From the NCBI GenBank assembly GCA_905221605.1, contig CAJNDS010002126.1, positions 579,501 through 643,500 of the forward strand: 64,000 nt of DNA, given 5' to 3'. The notes under the pieces are model-generated. The model made no database searches. It was not told where the DNA came from and saw nothing but the letters and a program-made list of their open reading frames with translations. Positions 23,001-35,000 of the stretch are shown here, piece by piece. Position 1 is the stretch's first letter. Each line of letters begins with the position of its first letter. The DNA comes from Symbiodinium natans (taxonomy: Eukaryota > Sar > Dinophyceae > Suessiales > Symbiodiniaceae). The position numbers and the translations under genes were made by a program.

Positions 23001-26000
23001 AGCGAACACTTTAGGGGTTTAGGGTTTAGGTTTAGGGTTTAGGGTTTAGGGTTTAGGGTTTAGGGGTTTAGGGGTTTAGGGTTTAGGGGTTTAGGGTGTA
23101 GGGGTCGCGGTAGCGGGTAGGACTTGGCGTTCTAGACCGTTTTGATGTTTGCTTGCTTGGAGGGTAGAGCTCAGGTCATTTTTTCCCGTGGGTTCAAGGG
23201 CTTTCGATTATGCAGGTGCGTAGGCTTTGCTGTCCCTAGCCCTAAACCCTAAACCCTAAACCCTAAACCCTAAACATCCCCGTACCCTAGACCCCTGCTG
23301 GCACAAGAGTCCGGCGGGCCTAAGCGCTCAGCGCATGGTGCCTCCGTCCACCGACCGGCAGGGCATGACCAAAAAAGGAAGCTGAGACACTGGCGTCCAT
23401 GTGGTTTGGGGGTTTACCAGGATGGGAACCCTAAACCCTAAACCCTAAACCCTAAACCCTAAACCCTAAACCCTAAACCCTAAACCCTAAACCCTAAACC
23501 CTAAACCCTAAACCCTAAACCTAAGGCCCTGGATAGGGTTGATTCTGGGGATTATAAGGCCTCATAGCCCATCCTAGTGGGGCTTTAAGGCTTCAGGGCT
23601 CTAGGCCTTTTTAGAGCATGGGGGGGGGGGGGTGTACCCTAAACCCTTAACCCTTAAACCCAAAACCCTAAACCTTAAACTCTAGGGTTGAGGTGCTTCT
23701 CGGGGCCTGATGAGACCGCGGCATCGCGAGTGGCCTTGAAGTGCTATAGACCCTGTTTAGGGTCTAGGGTGTTTAGGGTTCAGGGTTGAGGGTTTAGGGT
23801 TTTGGGGTTTAAGGTTTAGGGTGACCCTGAATTCTACACCCAAATGGAAGGCTTCCGTCTCTTCCTCATGCCCATTGACGCCTGGAAGACCACGAAGCAG
23901 GCACCTTGTCTGAAGATGAAACCCTAAGTTTACGGGTTTTGGGTTACATGGGGCCCAAATACTTGTCAACATGTCCCCCCCTGCTCCCCTTGTTAGTCAG
24001 GATGACCACTGCCTCCAAAAAAACAACACCCCATCTTCGCATTATATGGGCCACAAACCCTTAGCCCCACTGAATTCTACAATGTTGAAGAGGTTTCGGC
24101 TTTGGAGGGATTGAGGGAACTGCTCGGCCGCCATGAGCCGGTATAGTGTTGCAGCAACAACTTGTGCATAGGTTTAGGGTCTAGGATTGTAGAGTTCAGG
24201 GTTTAGGGTTTAGGGTGTAGGGTTTAGGGTTTAGGGCAAGTTCAGGCAGGCAAACCTAGCTATACAGACTGTAGGGGCTTTTTGGGGGGGCGTCTTTGCT
24301 CAGGGAGAAGTAGCTGATGGGCTCATTTAGAAGCACAGTGGCTCCTAGAGTGTAGGTATCTTTCAACCCCTAAACCCGAAACCCCCACAAGGTGGAGGGA
24401 AAAGATGGCTTGAACAAGCTCATCGAGAAGACAAAGAAGTGCTTCGGCGGGCAGAGTAGTGTCTGGTATGGGGCATTTTGGGGGACCCTGAACCTTCAAC
24501 CCTCGGAGAAGGTGCTCTTCCTGAACCCTAAACCCTAAACCCTAAACCCTAAACCCTGAACCCTGAACCCTAAACTCTAAACCCTAAACCCTAAACCCTA
24601 AACCCTAAACCTTAAACTAAACCCTAAACCCTAAACCCTAAACCCTAAACCCCGTCTTCTTCTTGGGGGATTGCTGGGCCCTGGAGTACTATGTGAGGGT
24701 GTAGGTTTTGGGGTTTCGGGCGTAGGGATGGGGTGCCCTACTTGCAGGCGAAGGTACTTGCAGCTCTTGCACGACTCTGCAACTGACTGTGGGCGTAAAC
24801 CCTAACCCCTAAACCCTACACCCTAAACCCTAAACCCTAAACCCTAAACCCTAAACCCTAAACCCTAAACCCTAAACCCTAAACCCTAAACCCTGCGTTT
24901 GCCTTCCATTTCTTGGCCCCACCACACTCCTCAGGCACCCTACAGCGCTGTGGCAAGGCGCGCAGAAGGGCCCGCAAACGCTAAGCCCAAAAATTTGGGA
25001 CCCTAAACCCTAAACCCTAAACCCTAAACCCTAAACCCTAAACCCTAAACCCTAAACCCTAAACCCTAAACCCTAAACCGGGGTCGGAATAATTACTAAG
25101 AATATTCTCTTGTGGTCCCTTTGTTAGTGTACTCTAAATATCCAAATGTTTCGTTGTTCTTCTACACATGAGATGCACGTAAGCCCGAAACCACCTTCCT
25201 GCAGGCATAGGCATCAAAAAAAAAATAAGCATCAAAAAGAAAAATAATAGGGATCAATAAAAAAAATAATAGGCATCAAAAAAAAATAAGCCATCCGGCC
25301 CACCTGCGTGGTCCTCTGGTCCCGTGGTCCTCTGGTCCCGTGGTCCTCTGGTCCCGTGGTCCTCTGGTCCCGTGGTCCTCTGGTCCCGTGGTCCTCTGGT
25401 CCGTGGTCCTCTGGTCCCGTGGTCCTCTGGTCCCGTGGTCCTCTGGTCCCGTGGTCCCCTGGTCTTGTGGTCCCCTGGTCCTCTGGTCCTCTGGTCTGCT
25501 TGTCTGTCCGCCTGGTCCTGCGGGTCCTATGCGTATAAATAAATAATTAAATTAGACAAATAAGTAAAAATCAATAAATATAAATATATATTATATACAC
25601 ACGATAGTGAAGGTCGACGTGTGTGTATATATATGTATGTATGTATGTGCATATATATATATACATATTACATAATACACATTACATTACACATTACCTA
25701 TTATATACTATACATTATACATTATATATTATATATTATGTATTATATATTATATATTATATATTATGTATTATGTATTATGTATTACGTATTCTGTATT
25801 ATGTATTATGTATTATTGTATTATGTATTATGTATTAATTATGTATTATGAATTCTAGATTATGTTTTATGTTTTATGTACTATGTATTTATTATATATA
25901 TTTTATATTCTGTATATGTATATGTGTTATGTATTATGTATTATGTAATGTATCATATATTTATTATGTCGTATGTACTATGTATTTTGTATTATATTAT

Positions 26001-29000
26001 TATATATTACATATTATATATTATATAATTTTATTTTATGAATACATTTCCTATTACTATTTATCTATTATAGATTTTATATTATATATTACTGTATATT
26101 ATATATTCTCTGTTTATACTATATATATATATATATATATAGATTTATATATTATCTAGATTTTTAAACATTATATCATGTGTATATATATATATATACA
26201 CTTATACTTATATATATATATACACATGTTTATATATATATATATCATGTATATTTATATTTGTTTTTTCATATTGTCGTACATTATATGATATGTGTAT
26301 GTATATAAATAAGTAAATATAAACATGAATAAATAAATAAATAAATCTAAATAAATAAATATATATACAAATAAATATATATATATATATATATATATGT
26401 ATATCGCATATTGTATATTATATGTCATATTGTGAGCAGGTCTAAGCACGCACGTTGCATGTGCTAAGCTGCCAGAACCAGTACTGTAGTTTTCCTTGCA
26501 TGTGTAGTTTTGCGAATTAGTTTCGATGCCAATGTTTTGGCTCAAGTACCGAGCTTGTGCCTTTGAGCACGGTAGTTTCGTACAGTAGCTCTTAGGTTGC
26601 TGTGCGGTCCGACCGGACGCACTCAGGCGTAGCTGCACAAGTGCTTGAACTCGCGAAGTCGTAAAACAGCGTGACCGGGCTGTGATTGCATTGGCTTAGT
26701 GCAAGTCCAGTGCTGGTCGACTTCACAATTGGGGGCTGTTCTGGGAAACGTACAGCTCTTGTGCCTACGGCCCGAGTGGGCAAGCATTGCTTTGCTTGTC
26801 TGTCGCGGTCCGTGACCTGGACGCGTGGACTGTGTGCCACGCTTGCGGCCTGTTAACCAAGGCGCGGCGCTTCGTGTGCCACGCCTGCGGCCTGCTAACC
26901 AAGGCGCGGCGATGTCCGCAGAGGTTGCAGGTCAGGCCGAGGGCGTCACCCTCCTCGAAGCGATCGAGGGTGGTGACGTTCCCTATCCCGAGCGGATGAG
27001 CTACGTCGCTTGGCTTAAGTGGCGTAGGGAGACCGGCAGTCGTCCGTTGTCCAAGCGGGATGGGGTTAGCACAACGCCAGAGCAGGAGGCGGCTCTCTGG
27101 CGAAAGGTCATGAAGCTCCTCCACGACGCCGAAGGCGAGGACGAGGAGGAAGAGGAAGAAGAAGAGGACTCCGAGCTAGTCCCTCAGGCCTCGGGCGCTG
27201 GAGGCGACAGTCCGCCGCGGGTGGACGTCAGCGCCGCGGCTAGGGAGCTGGCCATGGTCCCTACCGGTGCTGCCTATGTCCCTGCTACGGCACCAGGGTC
27301 CCGCCCGGCGGGACCGTCCGGTCCGCCGTCGACAGCAGGTTCAGTGCCAGGCACCGCTGAGGGCCTGCAGGCGGAGCTGCGCGCGATTTTCCGGCCAGAC
27401 CAAGAACCGGTCGCGGACTACTTGACGCGCGTTTCGCGGATTGTCCTCGCACTGAAAGCGCATGGAGTCACGGTGAGCTCCCGTGACCTTGACGCCCTGA
27501 GCACCAAAGCCACCCTCCTTGCGGATGAGTTCTCGAAGATAGGCGGGGACTGGCATCCGACAAAGATGGTCCGTCGGCTGCGGACCAGGTTCTCGGTCGC
27601 GGCTTTGCGCGGTGGCGAGGACCCCGAAGACGCAGAGGAGATTCAGCGTGAAATCCAATGCATCGGGGAGCTTATCCTCGCGCTAGGGGGAAAAGAAAGC
27701 TCGAGCCAAGAGAAGGTTTGGAGCTCCCCGTCCGATGTGCCAGTTGAAGCCGTGGGGCCGCGTTCCCCAGGGCTCCCACAGCCTGCGACTGCAAGTGGGT
27801 TGGGGGTAGGTTTGGACCGTGGAGGTTTGCACACTGCCGAGGTTGCAGGTGGTCCTTCCGCGGCCCGTGACCTGGGCGCGACGGACGGCGATTCCCCTTT
27901 GCGCGCAAAGCTCGCGGCGCTGGAGATGGAGATAGAAGCCCTGAAGCGAGGTTCAGACGGCGGAGGTTCGCAGACCGGGTCCCAAAACCCGGCGGGCGAT
28001 TTCGCCGCCGCACTCGCCGCCCAAACTGAAGCGCTGAAAGAAGCGTTAGCGCAGAGGGGCGGGCAAAGCTCCATAACGACGGTCAAAACTGACCTCACGT
28101 GGCCGACGCTGACCGACGACAAGTCGGACGCGCGAGACGTTGTCCTGTTCTACGAGGAGTTCGAGGACGTCTGCGCGCTCGCCAACAACTGTCGCGGTAT
28201 GAGTGCGCGCGAGAAGCTGCTAGCGCTACGCGGGCGCTGCCGCGGCTCGCGCATGAAGACGTACACGAACGCCTACCGCGCAGCGTGGAAGTCGGGAGAG
28301 GTTCTCTCCGACCCACAGGCAGTGTACGACCGCATCAAGAACAAGCACTTGATGTTCGGGGAATCGCGGGAGGAAAGAGAAGTCCGCGTGGATGGTGAGC
28401 ATGCCTCCCTCGCTAAGGGCAAGCTCACAGGCCACCAATTCGAGCCTTTGTTTGAGGCGTCGATCGCGGACCTTGAGGCGGTGGGTCTTGGGAAGACCCC
28501 ACGAGAGTTGTATCTCTCGTACCTCCGCAAGATGCCCCCGTATCTCCAAAAGGAGATACGTAACGACAAGCGGTTGTGGCCCGGCGATCCCAAGGACGGC
28601 GGGCTGAGAGGGCCGCAGACTTGGGAGGAGAGCCACAAAGTCGTCTTGGAGTACGAACAGAGGGAAGCAGCGCACCGGGCTGTTTCCCACTCTGTGTACT
28701 CCACGACCGGCTCTCCAAGCGCGGACCCGTCGGTCGCGCTAGCCGAGGCTCAGAAGGAGATTCGGAGCCTCAAGGCCGCCGCTAAGGCTGCTGCGAAGGG
28801 AGCAGCTGCCGCGGCCAAGGCTGGCGCGGATCAGACGTTTGCCGCTGCGTCGAAGGGAGCTGGCAAAGGAGCGGACAAGAAGATCTGCTTCCACTTTCGC
28901 GACCACGGGAATTGCCCGAAAGGGGATGCCTGCCCGTACAGCCACGACAAGGAGCTTCGCAGAAAAGCTCTCGCGGCCAAGAAGGGTGACCAAACCTTTG

Positions 29001-32000
29001 CCACGGCGAAGGGCAAGGGCAAGGGGAAGGGAGGTGGCAAGGCTAAGGCCAGCGCAAAGCCTAAGGCTGCGGCCAAAGGCGCGGCAAAGCCACCAGGCAC
29101 TGTTTGCCCCTTTTTCTCCAAGAATGGGTCGTGCAAGAAAGGAGCCAGCTGCGACATGGTACACAACCTGACGACCTCAGGAGGGACGCCGGCCTTGCCT
29201 GCCAACTGGGCCGCGCCCTCCGGGGCTTCCATGTCCAACCCCTTCGCCGCGTTCAGTGTCCAGATAGGCAGCTCAGGCGTCCAGGCAGGCGTCTCAGGAG
29301 CCGCAGGACGCGCCGCGGTGCAGCAGCACGCGCTTCCGTTGAGCAAGGGCGGGCGGGACAAGTTCGCCACCCTGGACGATCTGCCGAAGGACTGGTGGAA
29401 CCTGGCGGACAACGAGCCAGGAGGCTACCAGTACAGAACGGTAGTCCAGGTGCTCGACCGTAAGGTCGAGTGCATGCTCGACGGATGCGCCGGCGCAAAC
29501 CATGATGAACCGGGCTGCAGAGCTGGGGATCGGTACCGAAGATCCCGGCTTCCCGGTCGTGAGACTCGAGAAGTGGGTCCACCCCGAATATGTGCATGGC
29601 ATTGCTTCGGGAGCCCCCGTTCCTCTGAAGGGGGCAGCAGTCTTGCGCGTCACGCTGCTGGAAGGCAGGACGGCGGACGACTGTCGCCCCAACACTGAAA
29701 TTTTCGTGCGATGCAAAATCGCAGCCAGGGGGACGTCTGATTGGCACGGACTGATCCTCGGCGGCAGAGCGTTGGACTGCGCCGGAAGGATGGGCCTGGG
29801 CTTCAGGCCGGGTCCCGACTTTCACGTCCTCGACACGCTGGGAATCAGAATGCCCAGGTGCGAGGATCACAGCAAGACCCGGAAGGACAGGGCCTACGCC
29901 TTCGAAGCGCGGTTGTCGAGCCTGGACGACGCGTCATGCACCGAGCCTGGGGGCGGAAGCCGGGAGCTCCTCCGCTACGACGGGGAAGAGCCTCTCGAGC
30001 TCTCGCCAGGCGACGGGGTGCTGGTGCCTGTCGTGCGGGAGCAAGGAGTCTCCGCAGAGGGATCCCTGTCCGAGGTAGTGCTTCCGGTGGAGTGCGGGGT
30101 CGAGGCCGTACCAGGCCTTTGGCCCACAGGAGAGGGAAAAGGGTTTGTGTTGCTCGCAGCCCAAGAGTGTGATCACTCTCTCCAGCCGGGCGAGGTTGTT
30201 GCGGAAGTGCGTTCCGGCCTCGTAAGCACTGCGGCCTGCGGTTGTGGCGCGGTTGAGACGGTTTTCTCGGAGCCGTCTCCGCAGGCATGTGCGGATTGTG
30301 GGGTCGCCGTTGCCTCGGTTGACCACGACCCGTGCTTTGCTTGCGGGTCCGCGTCCAGGGCCGCGGCAAGAAGCTTCCAAGGTTGTTCCTCGTGTGCGCG
30401 GTCCTTTGGGCGGCTGCGTACCGGCGCCAGGATCGGTGTGCTATCGGTCCTTGCTGCGGTGACTGTTCTCGCTTCGGTGTGGGGCGGGAGCGGCCCGGTT
30501 GGGCGCCCTGTTGAGGAGCCTGGAGTGCTTACTTGCTTGGACCACCTTCCAAGCGTCGACAGCTGGTGGGAGGCGCCGGGTGGTTACGCGTCTGTGTGGG
30601 GTAGGCGCCCTGCGCAGAAAGACCTCGGGACTCTGGCGGTCGAGAAGGCGCCTTACGAAACGTGCTTGCTTCAGCGCGTAGGTGAGGCGTGGCGTCTCTG
30701 GGACACGAGGGATTTGCGTGTGGCGGAAAGCGTTGCGTGCAGCGATGAGGTTCCCGTCACCGAACGCCTCGCGGTCTTTAGGACGCGCAAGGGGCCACGC
30801 TGGGCTGGTTGGCGTGAGGGATCGGCCACGGCTGGAAAAGGCGCAAGTGATGCTGTGCGCCCAGCAGACGCGGTCGATACGGCGCGCTGCCCGAGCTATC
30901 ATATCGTGGAGAGCTGGGACATCGACAAGATGATCGAGGAGCCTCCAACGGACTATTATTATGAGCAGCTCGCGGCAGACATGCGCGCCCGGCACCCCAA
31001 GGCGTGCCCGCACCTCCTCGACCACCTCGTTTCCCTAGAGGGTTTCCTAGATAAGTCAATCTTATTTGGGTTCTCCTTCGGGATCAGCAAGGCCGAAGTT
31101 TGTGTCTCCAAAGGTAAGCTCCTGGGACACAACATTGGGCGGGACGGGAGTTCGCCTGACGAAGAGCGTTGTCAGGCGGTGATTGACTTTCCCCCGCTCT
31201 GGGAGAAACTTCATATTCAGCAATTTTTGGGTTGCGCAAACTGGTTGCGCGGCTACCTGCCTGTTGAGTATGGGCACGCAGCCAAGATTTTAGGGCAGTG
31301 GCAGAAGCCAGGCGCCGTCTTTCCTGAAGGCGGGCTGGGCTCAGCCGCCACCGAGGGTTGCAAAGCCTTTAAAGCGATTAAGCGCATGATGCAGAACCGC
31401 ATCAATTTGGCTACCTTCGATGAGGCCTCTGCTGCGGATGGGTCGTGTCCCCTTGAGCAGATCGCGGATGCGTCGGGCATCGCGGTAGGGGGCAGCGTCG
31501 TGCAGATGACGCGTGACTTGAGCCAGCTCAAAGTGCTTATGACGCACTCGAAGAGCTTGACCCCCGCGCAGCAGAACTGGCCGCCCTTGATACAGGAAGC
31601 GTTTGCTCAGCTCGAGGTAAAGCGGGCGACACGCCGCATGTTTGGCTCTATTCGGACTCTGTGTTGGACAGATCATGCCAACCTTACCCGAGCGCAAACA
31701 TCGGACATCGGAATGGATCCGAAGCTCGTCCGGTGGGTAGCAGAAATCCTTATGGATGGGTCCGAAATAAGGAGCCTTAGCGGTCGCTCAGCGACGCTGG
31801 GTGACAGTTTTAGCCGCAATCCCAAGGATCGGGATGCGCTCCTTGCGGCGAGGACGAAAGATCTCGAGGGCCTTTCGGGCCAACTCCGAGGTTTCGACCT
31901 GGACCAGTACCTCGGAGAGGGTACTGAGGGTGATGGACCCGTGCCCTGGGCGGTCGGCAACGACGCCGTCCCAGAGCCTGCGGGCCGTGTCCAGGCCGCG

Positions 32001-35000
32001 GCTGTGCCGATGTGCGTCGTCGCAGCCCTTCCGGTGCGCGTCATGGTTGTCTTTGACTACGCGCGTTGGAAAGAGCAGGACGCAGAGCTGACTGAGATCA
32101 GGCGCGTCTTCCAAGCGAGCCTCCCTGGAGTTTCTGTGGCTGTCAGGGGTTGTTGGGGTCCGTTTGAGGATACCGACGGGCTTGCCTCGCATTTTGATTG
32201 CGGGGCCGGCAGGCTCGCAGGGACCAAGAAGATCAAGCGGATCAGGGTCGACTTGCTCACTTCGTGTGCCAAGGTTCTTAGGGAAGCTTCGGGGTTTCGT
32301 CCGCAGTTCCTCGTAGGACTTGGACAAGGCGGGCTGGTCACAGCCGTCCTTAGGTGGCCTTTGGTTGTTGAGCTCACGCTCCAAGCAAGGAACCTGCAGC
32401 GCAAAGAAGCTAGGGCTGTAGGAGAGGCTTGGGCAGGCATCAAGGCTATCTGGGCGGTGCGGCCACGCCTTTGGCGCACGCAGCAAGGCCACTTGGAAGT
32501 GGCCGAGGCTTGTCCGGAACTCAAGAAGGATTTTCCGGAGCCTCCCCTGCGAGGTTTTGGGGTCGTAGGGAAGCAGGCATTGGGGGCGGAGGTTCTGCGG
32601 TCCTTGAGGCTGGACGCGGGTCGTTCCATCGATGATGCCAGCATTAGAGGGATGCTGGACGAACCGTCACGACCCCTCTGGGACCATGAGGGTCTATGCA
32701 TCTGCGGCAAGCGGACCTACCTGTTTTCTCGCTGCCCCGCCTGCATCGAGAAAGAGGCAGTCGATACCTCGGTGGAGATAGCCGAGCGGGAGGAGCCCGA
32801 ACCTCCGCTTGAGGGCGACCTTGAGGCCCATGAGGTGGGCCTAGAGGTCAACTCCGTCCTGGCGGCTTTGGACAGGACAGGAGGTTTGGTTAGGGTTAGG
32901 TCCTCGACCATCCAGCAATGGGCGGTAGGGTTCAGGACCGCGCCCAAAGATGCTCCAGTTCCCACAGCATATGGCATGCTGAGTGGGAAGATATGGAAGA
33001 AGAGCCATTCCATGAAGCTCAGCCTCGGCTCCCAGCACAAGGATCTTTCCAAGTGGGGCGATGTGAAGCCTTACTGGACCACCTGGGTAGTGAGAGAAGA
33101 TGGTGCTGTGGTGGCGGGGCATAACTGCTCGCCCCTGAATATGGTTCAGGGCGACATCGTCATGCGTTGGTCGTCAGTGGTGAACTGGCACGGCCACAGA
33201 CATGTCGTGAATGAGCAGTGTGAAGTGCTCTGGAGGTCTAATGGTAAAGAGGTTGCCTTAGACCCCTCCTTCAGCAAGCTGATAGCCCTTGTGGGTAGGG
33301 TTACTCAGGTCATTGGCTGGCGGGCAACCGGAGAAGCAGCTTCGGATCCCCGCAGATCTACCCTGCAGGCGTCAGGGGTCCTTGCTCAATTCTCTTCGTC
33401 CAACGAGGGCGTAGAAGGGCATTGGACCGCGGGCGCTATCAGTCGCGGGAAGGATGCCAATGGGTGCAAGCTGAAGGGTAGAGTTTTGGCGTTTATGGGT
33501 GAGGAGCACAAGGGCCCTGCAGCGGTCCTAGAGCTCGTTAGCCATAGCCCCATCCTGTGCATTTGGGACCACGCCTCAACCAAGGTCAAGGTCGAGTTTA
33601 AGGGCGGTGTTCCGTCCTTGAGCCTGATCGCGGAGGAGGACGAAAAGCGTCGTGAGCAGCTTGCGGTCGATGCAAGGGACGCGGCGAACATTTCGGAGTT
33701 CCGAGTCACGGGATCCCTTCGTACGGCGTGGTACGAGGGTCAGCGGCGCGATCCTTCCTTGGCGGGCTCGATTCGCAAGCCAGAGCCGCCGATGAAGATA
33801 TCCGGAGACGGGTTGCTTGAGCGCGAGGTGACCCTCAGGACGGGTCAAACCGTCGTGGTCCCAGTGGTTCCCAATGGGGCTGCGGGCGCGAATGGGGTGA
33901 CCTGGCGCCGCGCGTGCTACAATTCAGTCCACTGTGGAGTCCTTGGGGCCCATAGGTCTGCGGAGGTTACCGTCAAGCTGCTAGAGAGAGCAGTCTGGTG
34001 GCCCGACTTAGAGAAAGATGTGCGGACCTGGGTCGCCAATTGTCTCGCCTGCATTAAAGGCCGCTCTCGACCTACGAAGGTTGAAGCTCGTGCGGTCAAA
34101 TGTGGCGCCGAGACATGCTGGCAGGAAGTCAGCGTGGACTGTGAAGGTCCGAACCGAGAGGACAGGGAGGGGCATAGGTACTCGCTTACGTACTTCGATT
34201 GCCTCAGTCATGCTGTCCTCCTGGAGCCGATGAGGTCTCTGACTCATGCCGAAGTCAGGAGGGCGTTCGTGCGCTGTGTGCTTCGCAGCAGGACGATCCC
34301 GAGCCTCATCAGGTCGGATAGAGGGCCAGAGTTCAAGAATGCGCTCATGGCAGAACTCAGCGCGATGCTTGGGACCGAGTGGCGGTTTAGCGCGCCCTTG
34401 AGGCCTTGTGAGTTGGGCGCAAACGAGCGAGTCCACCAAGAAGTTCAAAAGGTGCTGGGGGCGGTCGTCAGACAAGTCGGCGCCTCCCTTTCCGAAGCTT
34501 GGTCGGATTGGCTCGTGGTGGCGGAGTACGTCATAGACAACACTCCGGGACCCCACGGGTATACCCCGAGGGACCTAGAGCGGAGCTGGTCGCTCGCTCT
34601 ACCACTTGAAAAGGACGTCCTGCGAGACGCCTTGCAGTTTGAACCCATCTCTGATTGGGCTCGGAGCCAGTTCAAACAGTTCTCGGAGCTAGCTGCTGCG
34701 GTCCGAGAGCACTGGACGCGGTCTTCAGAAGCGCGGGCGAAACTTGCAAACCGTCATAGGCGCACTGTGGACCTTAAACCAGGCGACCGAGTGGTCTGGA
34801 ACGCTCCGAGGGCCCGTTCAGAGGGGGCGGGGCGTGTGCCTTGGAAACCGGGTCTGACCGGCCCCTGGCGCGTGTTGGAAGTCAAAGGCCACAGGCTCAC
34901 CTTGGAGCCCGTGTCGATGGAGTCGGGGGGTACTTCTTCCGCCCGGCGCGGCCCGATGGAGGCGCACGCAGAAGACTGCATTCTTGTCCCTGCGGATGCA

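Noticed and set aside
25309-25498. CRISPR-like array
   Set aside because: Contiguous 16-bp minisatellite with no spacers, in a eukaryotic context.
25308-26159. ORFs in the GGTCCTCT minisatellite and TA-rich microsatellite
   Set aside because: Repeat translations in three frames at once.
26255-26638. Minus-strand ORF covering the LTR (also 43300-43629)
   Set aside because: Same chance frame in both identical LTRs; no domain and no coding composition.
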